DNA of 18,582 nt, taken from assembly GCA_937888895.1 (NCBI GenBank), contig CALASV010000356.1, positions 1 through 18,582 on the forward strand. Direction: 5' to 3'. Made by a program: the position numbers and the translations under genes. The notes under the pieces were generated by a model. It was given only the letters and a program-made list of their open reading frames with translations, searched no databases and was not told the DNA's origin. The DNA comes from an uncultured Clostridia bacterium (GTDB lineage: Bacteria; Bacillota; Clostridia; Lachnospirales; Lachnospiraceae). Shown here piece after piece: positions 12,991 through 18,582 of the stretch (the first letter of the stretch is position 1; every line of letters begins with the position of its first letter).

Positions 12991-13004
12991 ACTACAAATG
13001 TAGT
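12991..13004. promoter_or_regulatory. BlaI/MecI-like dyad ACTACA-N2-TGTAGT
   Basis: ACTACAAATGTAGT is a perfect 14-bp dyad with the TACA-N2-TGTA core recognised by BlaI/MecI-type repressors. It abuts the TTCACA array upstream of the VTC operon. A BlaI-family gene is 4.6 kb away in this window; a link is only a hypothesis. Confidence 0.45.
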
Positions 13005-13010
13005 ATAAAA

Positions 13011-13052
13011 AGAAACAGCATTCAAACCGTCCAAAATTTGAATGCTGTTTCT
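13011..13052 (-). terminator. glgB terminator
   Basis: A perfect 16-bp stem (13011-13026 with 13037-13052) and a 10-base loop begins 3 bases beyond the glgB stop; on minus it is followed by TTTTTATAC. Confidence 0.9.
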
Positions 13053-13055
13053 TTT

Positions 13056-14843
13056 CTATTTCACAACAAAATATTTCGCTGAAAATTCACTTAACGATAC
13101 CAAAAATCCTTCTTCTGTCTTTTTATATGACTTCTTCTTTTTATAAGAAACTGTTCCTCCATAAATTTCATTATCACTTGCTAATAATAATTGCAAACTA
13201 TTTGCTTCATTCATACGCAACATATACTGTTGTTCTTTTTCTGAGAAATTAAATATAGCAATTATTTTTTTCTCTCCATCCGTTCTCATAAAAACATAAA
13301 TGCATTTTTCTTCTTGGTGGCAATCAATCCATTCAAATCCTTGTCTTTCAAAATCCAATGAAGAAAAAGCGGGACATTTTAAATAAATACGATTTAAATC
13401 CTTCATAAAACGATGAAATGCATCATGAATTGGGTATTGCAAAATATCCCAGTCCTGTTCTCTTTTTTCATCCCATTCTCTAAGTTGTCCTAACTCGTTA
13501 CCCATAAAATTCAACTTTTTCCCTGGATGCGCGTACATATACATATAAAATGCTCTTGCCTGTGGAAACTTCTTTTCATAACCATCATTCATCTTTTGCA
13601 AAATAGTTGCTTTTCCATGTACTACTTCATCGTGTGAAAGTGGCAAAATAAAATTTTCATTATAATAATACATCATAGAAAATGTTAATTTATGATAATT
13701 TGCTCTACGGTCAAATGGACTTAACTGCATATAAGAAAGCGTATCATTCATCCATCCCATGTCCCATTTATAATCAAATCCAAGACCTCCTTCGCTTACT
13801 GGTCTTGTCACTTTTGGATAAGAAGTAGAATCTTCTGCTGCCAAGATAATAGAAGGATATCGTTCTTTTAATCCTTGATTCATATATTTAATAAATTCAA
13901 TCGCATTTAAATTTTCCCCTCGATTGCTATTTCCTTGCCAATAAATCAAATTACTAAGAGCATCCACACGAATTCCATCGAAATGATATTCTTTCAACCA
14001 ATAATTTGCACTCGATTGTAGGAAGCTTCTTACTTCTCCTCTGGAATGATTAAAGTTTTTACTTCCCCATTCACTCGTTCCAATATCCGTATATGGATAT
14101 TCATACAACGCTGTTCCGTCAAAATCAGTAAGTGCATACTCATCTACTGCAAAATGTACTGGCACAAAATCTAAGATTACGCCAATATTATTTTGATGAC
14201 ATTGGTCTACAAAAAATTTTAAATCGTCTACCGTTCCATATCTTGAAGATGGACTATAAAATCCCGTATTTTGATAACCCCAAGAATTATCACTTGGATG
14301 TTCACTAATCGGAAGCAATTCAATATAATTATAACCATTTTGTTTTACATAAGAAATAATTTCTGAGGCAAGTTCCGAATAAGTATACCATTTATATTCT
14401 CTATCCTTCCTCGTTCTCCAAGAACCTACATGAAGTTCATAAATATTTAACGGCTTATCTTTTCCATCTGTTCTTGTACGCATCCATTGTCTATCTTTAA
14501 ATTTATATGCTTTTAAATCTCTTGTAATGGAAGCACTTTCTGGACGAAATTCCATTCCATAACCATAAGGGTCACAATGGTCTACACATCTTCCATCTTT
14601 TCTATAAATTCGATATTTATATCTCATTCCAGGGTATACCCCTTCAACTTGACACTCCCAAAAATTACCATCATATACTTTTTGCATTGGAATTTCCATC
14701 CAACCATTAAAATCCCCCATTACTGTAATTTTCTCAGCAGATGGTGCAAATACTCGAAATATTGTCTCTTTTTCACTCCAATGACATCCTAAATACTCAT
14801 AGGCATCAAATATCTTTCCTGTATAAAAACCATACATATCCAT
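13056..14843 (-). CDS. glgB: 1,4-alpha-glucan (glycogen) branching enzyme
   Basis: The enzyme makes alpha-1,6 branches in glycogen. It has an N-terminal CBM48 domain (EYLGCHW, FRVFAPSAEKITVMGDFNGW) and a GH13 barrel: NIYELHVGSWR, DGIRVDALSNLIYW with nucleophile D294, AAEDST with acid/base E337, and LSHDEVVHGK with the third Asp. The C-terminal beta domain ends FSAKYFVVK. I choose ATG 14843 over an in-frame TTG at 14858 because that TTG overlaps the GGAGG site, which sits 8 bases before 14843; the product is then 595 residues, a usual length for the short GlgB type. It is alone here, with its own promoter and terminator and no other glg genes in the window. Confidence 0.95.
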   Translation of the reverse strand: MDMYGFYTGKIFDAYEYLGCHWSEKETIFRVFAPSAEKITVMGDFNGWMEIPMQKVYDGNFWECQVEGVYPGMRYKYRIYRKDGRCVDHCDPYGYGMEFRPESASITRDLKAYKFKDRQWMRTRTDGKDKPLNIYELHVGSWRTRKDREYKWYTYSELASEIISYVKQNGYNYIELLPISEHPSDNSWGYQNTGFYSPSSRYGTVDDLKFFVDQCHQNNIGVILDFVPVHFAVDEYALTDFDGTALYEYPYTDIGTSEWGSKNFNHSRGEVRSFLQSSANYWLKEYHFDGIRVDALSNLIYWQGNSNRGENLNAIEFIKYMNQGLKERYPSIILAAEDSTSYPKVTRPVSEGGLGFDYKWDMGWMNDTLSYMQLSPFDRRANYHKLTFSMMYYYNENFILPLSHDEVVHGKATILQKMNDGYEKKFPQARAFYMYMYAHPGKKLNFMGNELGQLREWDEKREQDWDILQYPIHDAFHRFMKDLNRIYLKCPAFSSLDFERQGFEWIDCHQEEKCIYVFMRTDGEKKIIAIFNFSEKEQQYMLRMNEANSLQLLLASDNEIYGGTVSYKKKKSYKKTEEGFLVSLSEFSAKYFVVK

Positions 14844-14884
14844 AATAAAATCCTCCAATAAAACAAATTAATAAATCCTACTTC

Positions 14885-14913
14885 TCTATATTCAAATCAG
14901 TTCGTAATGTCAA
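14885..14913 (-). promoter_or_regulatory. glgB promoter
   Basis: On minus TTGACA (14913-14908), 17 bases, then TATAGA (14890-14885), about 40 bases before the glgB start codon. Confidence 0.75.
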
Positions 14914-15061
14914 TCGGATACTCGTAATCTGCTTCGCTACTTACTCGTAACCAAATAACCACTATTGCGATTTGGTTAAAAAATACTTTTTTTCGTGTTC
15001 TAAACTTAATTTCGCCTTATTATAGTTAACATTATAAAAAAATACTACCAACAATATTTTT
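14914..15061. other. Middle of the glgB-TetR divergent spacer
   Basis: No coding region is seen. It holds a 9-bp direct repeat TACTCGTAA (14919-14927 and 14942-14950) and an inverted repeat AACCAAAT (14949-14956) / ATTTGGTT (14970-14977) followed by A-rich then T-rich runs. Roles unknown. Confidence 0.4.
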
Positions 15062-15117
15062 AAACTGTCAACTTATTAGACGGTTTAAAAAAACTGTCGT
15101 AGAATGTCTAATTGACA
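15062..15117 (+). promoter_or_regulatory. Operator-like repeat cluster upstream of the TetR gene
   Basis: AAACTGTC occurs at 15062-15069 and 15091-15098, with an inverted near-copy GACGGTTT at 15079-15086. A dyad TGTC-N5-GACA (15105-15117) overlaps the -35. TGTCAA and TTAGAC half sites also occur spaced at 15066-15071 and 15076-15081. These are likely autoregulatory sites. Confidence 0.5.
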
Positions 15118-15140
15118 AGTATTCTATTGCTACATATAAT
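15112..15140 (+). promoter_or_regulatory. Consensus promoter of the TetR gene
   Basis: TTGACA (15112-15117) and TATAAT (15135-15140) with a 17-base spacer: a perfect sigmaA match. Such a strong promoter for a regulator implies it is normally repressed. Confidence 0.85.
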
Positions 15141-15175
15141 AAAAACAAAGTATTTATTATGGAGTTAAACAAGCT

Positions 15176-15748
15176 ATGGACTTAAGAAAACAACGTACCA
15201 AAAATAGTATTATCAACGCTTTTATTCAATTGCGTGCCAAAAAACCGTTAGAAAAAATAACCGTAACAGAATTGGCAGAATTAGCGTATATCAATAAAGC
15301 TACCTTTTATACTTATTATCAAGATATTTATGATTTAAGTGAACAATTAGAAGATGAAGTAATTACAAATATGCTCAATGATATTCCTCATCCAGAGTAT
15401 TTAATTACGAATCCGGAACAAAGTGTAAAAATGTTACTCGTCGCTATTTACAAACAAGGAAGTTTATTTCAAATCCTTTTCTCTAATACAAGACAAGGAA
15501 TATTACTAGAAAAATTACATAAAAGATTAACGGAAAAAATATATCTTTCCCATCCTGAATATAAAAACACATTAGATATTCAATTAATCCTTTCTGTTCT
15601 TATTTATGGGAATTTTTATACTTTTTTGAAATATCAAAAAGAAGATGAAAATTTAGTTATCGAAAAATTAGGAAAAATTAGTGCGTGTCTAACAACCAAT
15701 TATGAAGATTATATTCACAAAGGAGTATCAAATTCATCTCAAAACTAA
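15176..15748 (+). CDS. TetR/AcrR-family transcriptional regulator
   Basis: The 190-residue protein has an N-terminal TetR helix-turn-helix (RTKNSIINAFIQLRAKKPLE, then ITVTELAELAYINKATFYTYY, residues ~8-53) and an all-helical C-terminal ligand/dimer domain with no recognisable effector motif. The ATG at 15176 follows GGAG at a long spacing of 11 bases. Operator-like repeats overlap its consensus promoter, suggesting autorepression. It is divergent from glgB (spacing 332 bases), but separate promoters and the distance make control of glgB uncertain. No transporter or enzyme is in the same transcript, so the regulated genes are not identifiable here. Confidence 0.88.
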   Translation: MDLRKQRTKNSIINAFIQLRAKKPLEKITVTELAELAYINKATFYTYYQDIYDLSEQLEDEVITNMLNDIPHPEYLITNPEQSVKMLLVAIYKQGSLFQILFSNTRQGILLEKLHKRLTEKIYLSHPEYKNTLDIQLILSVLIYGNFYTFLKYQKEDENLVIEKLGKISACLTTNYEDYIHKGVSNSSQN

Positions 15749-15791
15749 AATCAAAATTTTTCTTCACTATGTTAATAATATAACTACTTTA

Positions 15792-15832
15792 TGACTGCAT
15801 GGAAAAACTGTCACTTTATCCAAATGCAGTCA
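15792..15832. terminator. Hairpin between convergent TetR and PHP genes
   Basis: TGACTGCAT (15792-15800) pairs with ATGCAGTCA (15824-15832), with GGA/TCC extending the stem inward. No clear U-tract on either side, so a bidirectional terminator is tentative. Confidence 0.45.
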
Positions 15833-15866
15833 CAAAGCGATTATTTATATCAATCGGAGCCTAATC

Positions 15867-16643
15867 TTATTTCACAGAATTAGGACAAATCAAATCTTTA
15901 TCTACAATAGGTAACTGAAATTCTTTACAAAGTTCTTCACTCATACGAAATGCTTCATAATTTACGAGTTCTTTTGGAGAATGCGCATCAATACCAATAA
16001 TTGCTGAATTTCCCACTTCCCCTGCAATTTTCAAAAATCGTTTCGATGGATAACGTCTTCCCGTCCAAAGTCCTAACATATTAATTTCCACTGGAGTATT
16101 TTTTTCTTTCAGATAACTACAAAGACGCTTTATATGTTTTTCATAAATTTCATCTGCCCCAGCGAAATTAATAATATCAGGATGAGCTACATATAAATAT
16201 TTTCCCGTATTTAATGCTTCTATTACAATGTCTACATACCGTTTTAACACTGCCTCGTCCTCTGTTTTTTGACTACTATAATGACCACCTTGTTCTTTAT
16301 CTAAAAAGTGTTGTCCTAAAAGCATATAGTCAAGTGGATAATCTTTCAATAATTTTTCTTGATTTTCTAACTTTTCTATCCAATATTCCGACTCAAAGCC
16401 AATATAAATTTTAATATTGTTTGCATATTCTTTTTTCAAAGACTCTAAACTATAAAAATATCCATCCACTTCTTCTACAGATAAACGTATTCCAGAAACA
16501 TATCCATCTTGAAATACCCAAGGACAATGGTCAGAAAAACCAAGAATTTTTAAGCCAGACTCAATCGCCTTTTCTACATATTCTCTATCCTCTCCCGAAG
16601 CGTGTTTACAACGTTTTGTATGTGTATGATAATTTGCTAACAT
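15867..16643 (-). CDS. PHP-domain histidinol-phosphatase (HisJ family)
   Basis: The 258-residue protein starts MLANYHTHTKRCKHASGEDR with the metal-binding HxH (H6, H8) of the PHP domain. Further conserved metal-site blocks are LGFSDHCPW, IGFESEYW, LLGQHFLD, YVAHPDI, VEINMLG and IGIDAHSP. HisJ-type PHP phosphatases hydrolyse L-histidinol phosphate to histidinol in histidine synthesis; relatives act on other phosphoesters. Length and motifs fit HisJ well. It stands alone, without his genes, so an alternative substrate is possible. ATG has a good AAGGAGAAGGG site. It has its own consensus promoter, back-to-back with the sdpR-like promoter. Confidence 0.83.
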   Translation of the reverse strand: MLANYHTHTKRCKHASGEDREYVEKAIESGLKILGFSDHCPWVFQDGYVSGIRLSVEEVDGYFYSLESLKKEYANNIKIYIGFESEYWIEKLENQEKLLKDYPLDYMLLGQHFLDKEQGGHYSSQKTEDEAVLKRYVDIVIEALNTGKYLYVAHPDIINFAGADEIYEKHIKRLCSYLKEKNTPVEINMLGLWTGRRYPSKRFLKIAGEVGNSAIIGIDAHSPKELVNYEAFRMSEELCKEFQLPIVDKDLICPNSVK

Positions 16644-16687
16644 CTTCCCTTCTCCTTTTCTAAAAAACAGTCTTTTATTCTTTTTTT

Positions 16688-16717
16688 ATTATAAAGAAAA
16701 AACAACAATTATGTCAA
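16688..16717 (-). promoter_or_regulatory. Promoter of the PHP gene
   Basis: On minus TTGACA (16717-16712), 18 bases, TATAAT (16693-16688). Both hexamers are consensus. Confidence 0.8.
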
Positions 16718-16726
16718 TCATTGTTC

Positions 16727-16755
16727 TTGACTTCTTTTCTTTTTCATGTTATACT
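16727..16755 (+). promoter_or_regulatory. Promoter of the sdpR-sdpI-like operon
   Basis: TTGACT (16727-16732), 17 bases, TATACT (16750-16755). The -10 abuts a 31-bp palindrome, so the start of transcription (near 16762) is inside the operator. Confidence 0.8.
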
Positions 16756-16786
16756 ACATTTAACATTTAAGTTAAATGTTAAATGT
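16756..16786 (+). promoter_or_regulatory. 31-bp perfect palindromic operator for the ArsR/SdpR-type repressor
   Basis: ACATTTAACATTTAA (16756-16770), a central G, then its exact complement (16772-16786). Each arm is a tandem ACATTTA pair with a 7-bp period, so four half sites lie around the transcription start. Placement predicts direct repression of the downstream ArsR-type gene and its partner. Confidence 0.8.
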
Positions 16787-16806
16787 ACACAAAGGAGGGA
16801 TATTTC

Positions 16807-17085
16807 TTGGGATTACAACATACGCTACATGCTCTAGCTGACCCTACACGTCGAGAAATTTTAAATTTATTAAAAAAAGGAAAGTTATCTGCTGGAGATA
16901 TTGTAGAACATTTTTCTATCTCTGGTCCTGCTATTTCCAGACACTTATCTGTTTTGAAAGAAGCCGACCTTATTTTCGATACAAGAAATGGAAAATTTAT
17001 TTACTATGAATTAAACACTTCTGTACTAGAAGAAATATTACTTTGGATTTCACAACTGAAAGGAGAGAACGAAGATGAAAACTAA
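16807..17085 (+). CDS. ArsR-family repressor, SdpR-like
   Basis: The winged-helix protein begins GLQHTLHALADPTRREILNL, continues KLSAGDIVEHFSISGPAISR and HLSVLKEADLI, and ends with the wing and dimer region YYELNTSVLEEILLWISQLK. This is the SdpR-like autorepressor branch of ArsR, which lacks metal-binding cysteines. I choose TTG at 16807 (92 residues): AAAGGAGG at 16791-16798 lies 8 bases upstream, whereas the in-frame ATG at 16783 lies inside the operator and before this site. In Bacillus, SdpR represses sdpRI until SdpI senses the SdpC toxin and sequesters SdpR at the membrane. Its stop overlaps the start of the next gene by 11 bases, so the two are translationally coupled. Confidence 0.88.
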   Translation: MGLQHTLHALADPTRREILNLLKKGKLSAGDIVEHFSISGPAISRHLSVLKEADLIFDTRNGKFIYYELNTSVLEEILLWISQLKGENEDEN

Positions 17086-17728
17086 CCTATTAAAAGAACA
17101 CAAACTTGCTTTAATTATTTCTTCCATTGTTTTATTACTTCCAATTTTACTTGGTTTATTGTTATGGGATAAACTTCCAGATACCATTGCTACCCATTTT
17201 AATTCAGAAGGCGTTGCTGATGGTTATAGTAGCAAAACATTTGCTGTTTTAGGGCTTCCTTGTATTTTACTTCTCGTTCATTGGGTTTGTATTTTTGTAA
17301 CTTCGGCTGACCCTAAAAAACAAAATATTTCAGGAAAGCCATTTGCACTTATTCTATGGATTGCACCATTAGTTTCCATTCTTGGCTCATTTTCTATTTA
17401 CAAAGAAGCATTAAATATTGCACCTAATTTAAATTCTACTACCATTGCTACATTATTTCTTGGTTTTCTATTTATTGTGATTGGAAACTATTTACCAAAA
17501 TGTAGGCAAAATTATACCATCGGAATTAAAATTCCTTGGGCATTACATGACGAAGACAATTGGAACCATACCCATCGCTTTGCAGGTATTGTTTGGATGA
17601 TTGGTGGTATTATCCTTATTGCTACTGCTCTATTCAATCAATTAGCTGTCAGCCTCATTATTTTAATTATAATAGCTATACTACCAATGATTTATTCGTA
17701 TCTTTACTACAAAAAACATACGAATTAG
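17075..17728 (+). CDS. SdpI-family immunity/sensor membrane protein
   Basis: The 217-residue protein has about six membrane segments. A DUF1648-like N-terminal half carries WDKLPDTIATHFNSEGVADG, and an SdpI-like C-terminal half carries GNYLPKCRQNYTIGIKIPWA and WNHTHRFAGIVWMIGG. SdpI both protects against the SdpC killing peptide and signals to SdpR. The start overlaps the repressor gene, and a strong terminator follows. No sdpA, sdpB or sdpC gene is in the window, so this looks like a stand-alone immunity pair that could protect against toxins from other cells, or a homologue with a different signal. The start has AAAGGAGAG upstream within the repressor gene. Confidence 0.88.
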   Translation: MKTNLLKEHKLALIISSIVLLLPILLGLLLWDKLPDTIATHFNSEGVADGYSSKTFAVLGLPCILLLVHWVCIFVTSADPKKQNISGKPFALILWIAPLVSILGSFSIYKEALNIAPNLNSTTIATLFLGFLFIVIGNYLPKCRQNYTIGIKIPWALHDEDNWNHTHRFAGIVWMIGGIILIATALFNQLAVSLIILIIIAILPMIYSYLYYKKHTN

Positions 17729-17771
17729 TAACAACAGAAAGTTTATAAATTTCATACAGACTATATATAAC

Positions 17772-17820
17772 AAAAAACTGATAGAAAGTATAATAATAAA
17801 AAACTTTCTATCAGTTTTTT
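17772..17820 (+). terminator. Terminator of the sdpR-sdpI-like operon
   Basis: An 18-bp perfect stem (17772-17789 with 17803-17820), A-tract at the left and six T at the right; probably works in both directions. Confidence 0.92.
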
Positions 17821-17865
17821 GTATATGACTAGCAATTTATAATATAATGGTTTTGAAAATAATAA

Positions 17866-17894
17866 TAGACTTTAGACGCCTAATATAGTATAAT
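17866..17894 (+). promoter_or_regulatory. Promoter of the DNA methyltransferase gene
   Basis: TAGACT (17866-17871), 17 bases, TATAAT (17889-17894); the start codon is 31 bases further on. Confidence 0.6.
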
Positions 17895-17925
17895 TATAAC
17901 GGAACCAAAAAAAGGAGGATTATTA

Positions 17926-18582
17926 ATGCCAAGAATTATTGATTTATTCGCTGGTTTAGGTGGCATTAGGCTTGGCTTTCAACAAGCTATGGATGAACTT
18001 GGATTAGAAACCAAATGTGTTTTTTCATCAGAAATAAAACCATATGCTATTCAAGCATATAATGGATTTTTTGGAGAAGAAGAAATATTTGGAGACATTA
18101 CTCTCGTCAATACAGAACAAGATATTCCTAATTTTGACTATTTATTAGCAGGATTTCCTTGTCAGCCATTTAGCTCAGCAGGAAATAGAAATGGATTTGC
18201 AGATACTAGAGGAACTCTCTTCTTTGAAATTGAAAGAATACTTCAAGATAAAATAAATGCAAATCATCCAGCGAAAGGTTTTTTACTTGAAAATGTAGAA
18301 GGATTAATGACTCATGACAATGGTAATACATTAAATACAATTATTACTCATTTAGAACAGTTAGGATATCATGTTAGTTATAAACTGTTAGATTCAAAAG
18401 AATTCGGATTACCACAAAGTAGAAAAAGAGTATATATTATTGGTTCACTGGATGAAAAAATAAATCTTGACGGATTTGAAATAAGAAACGCTGTTTTGGG
18501 AGATATACTACAACAGGGATTACCAACAGTAGATACTGAATTTACTAGAAAATTATTTGAGAACTATACTGCTCAAGAAATA
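17926..18582 (+). CDS. C5-cytosine DNA methyltransferase, N-terminal part (runs off the right edge)
   Basis: An open frame of 219 codons runs from ATG 17926 (AAAGGAGG site 8-9 bases upstream) to the window end. It carries the ordered C5-methyltransferase motifs: I, IDLFAGLGGIRLGF (AdoMet binding); II, SSEIKPYAIQAY; IV, GFPCQPFSSAG with catalytic C79; VI, ENVEG; and VIII, QSRKRVY. The target recognition domain and motifs IX-X are beyond the window. It methylates cytosine at C5 in a sequence that cannot be deduced. It may belong to a restriction-modification system whose nuclease lies downstream, or be a solitary methylase. The promoter and the terminator just before it show it starts a new transcription unit. 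Confidence 0.93.
   Translation, partial: MPRIIDLFAGLGGIRLGFQQAMDELGLETKCVFSSEIKPYAIQAYNGFFGEEEIFGDITLVNTEQDIPNFDYLLAGFPCQPFSSAGNRNGFADTRGTLFFEIERILQDKINANHPAKGFLLENVEGLMTHDNGNTLNTIITHLEQLGYHVSYKLLDSKEFGLPQSRKRVYIIGSLDEKINLDGFEIRNAVLGDILQQGLPTVDTEFTRKLFENYTAQEI

Noticed and set aside
14844..14858. TTG at 14858 as start of glgB
   Set aside because: The TTG overlaps the GGAGG ribosome binding site that serves ATG 14843.
14941..15000. Possible riboswitch in the glgB-TetR spacer
   Set aside because: Only one 8-bp hairpin is visible and it lies upstream of the predicted glgB start of transcription; no known riboswitch core is recognisable.
16783..16806. ATG at 16783 as start of the ArsR-type gene
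   Set aside because: It lies inside the operator palindrome and upstream of the AAAGGAGG site; the TTG at 16807 is correctly spaced and gives the usual N-terminus.
1..18582. CRISPR array, tRNA, rRNA, transposase or integrase
   Set aside because: No regularly spaced repeats of CRISPR length, no cloverleaf or rRNA stretch, and no recombinase motif were seen on either strand.

Overview
The window is AT-rich, with short intergenic gaps, strong AGGAGG-type ribosome binding sites, many TTG/GTG starts and hairpin/U-tract terminators. Together with the gene families present (MotA, M56/BlaI pair, VTC-DUF4956-CotH cluster, SdpR/SdpI, CptN-type toxin, GlgB), this suggests a low-GC Firmicute, most likely a Clostridia/Lachnospiraceae-type gut anaerobe. 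That assignment is an inference from gene content; no rRNA or other marker is present.

Layout. (1) 1-537, minus: 5' part of a secreted or anchored protein running off the left edge. (2) 841-3711, plus: large cytoplasmic GH106-like glycosidase with a good promoter and terminator. (3) 3830-5362, plus: a MotA-like stator protein without MotB, followed by a membrane-anchored XRE regulator, closed by a terminator. (4) 5485-5815: a compact type I toxin-antitoxin locus, with a 30-residue holin-like peptide on plus and a convergent antisense RNA on minus meeting at a shared hairpin. (5) 5853-8451, minus: a blaI/blaR-like repressor and M56 membrane protease sensor pair with an unrecognised sensor domain. 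(6) 8510-9133, minus: a type III toxin-antitoxin locus of the CptIN/ToxIN kind with an unusually short RNA antitoxin (one full 46-nt unit). (7) 9160-13004, minus: the VTC polyphosphate polymerase - DUF4956 - CotH kinase cluster. Its VTC gene is broken by a 109-bp out-of-frame segment carrying a second diverged copy of a conserved stretch. Its upstream region holds five or six TTCACA-like hexamers spaced exactly 11 bp, as in a PhoP/PhoB box array, next to a BlaI/MecI-like dyad. (8) 13056-14843, minus: glycogen branching enzyme GlgB, divergent from (9) a TetR-family regulator at 15176-15748 with clustered operator-like repeats. (10) 15867-16643, minus: a PHP-family histidinol-phosphatase-like enzyme, divergent from (11) an sdpR-sdpI-like operon (16807-17728) with a perfect 31-bp palindrome at its promoter. 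(12) 17926 to the end, plus: the N-terminal two thirds or so of a C5 DNA methyltransferase.

How the parts fit. The region mixes housekeeping carbohydrate and phosphate storage genes (glgB, VTC cluster) with small accessory modules: two toxin-antitoxin systems, a sensor-protease switch, an SdpI-type immunity pair and a DNA methyltransferase. The two toxin-antitoxin loci flank the blaI/blaR pair, and their RNAs lie where read-through from upstream minus-strand genes (cotH into cptI, blaR into the type I antitoxin) would feed them. The most noteworthy points are the putative Pho-controlled polyphosphate operon whose polymerase gene is disrupted, the par-like type I locus, and the minimal type III antitoxin.
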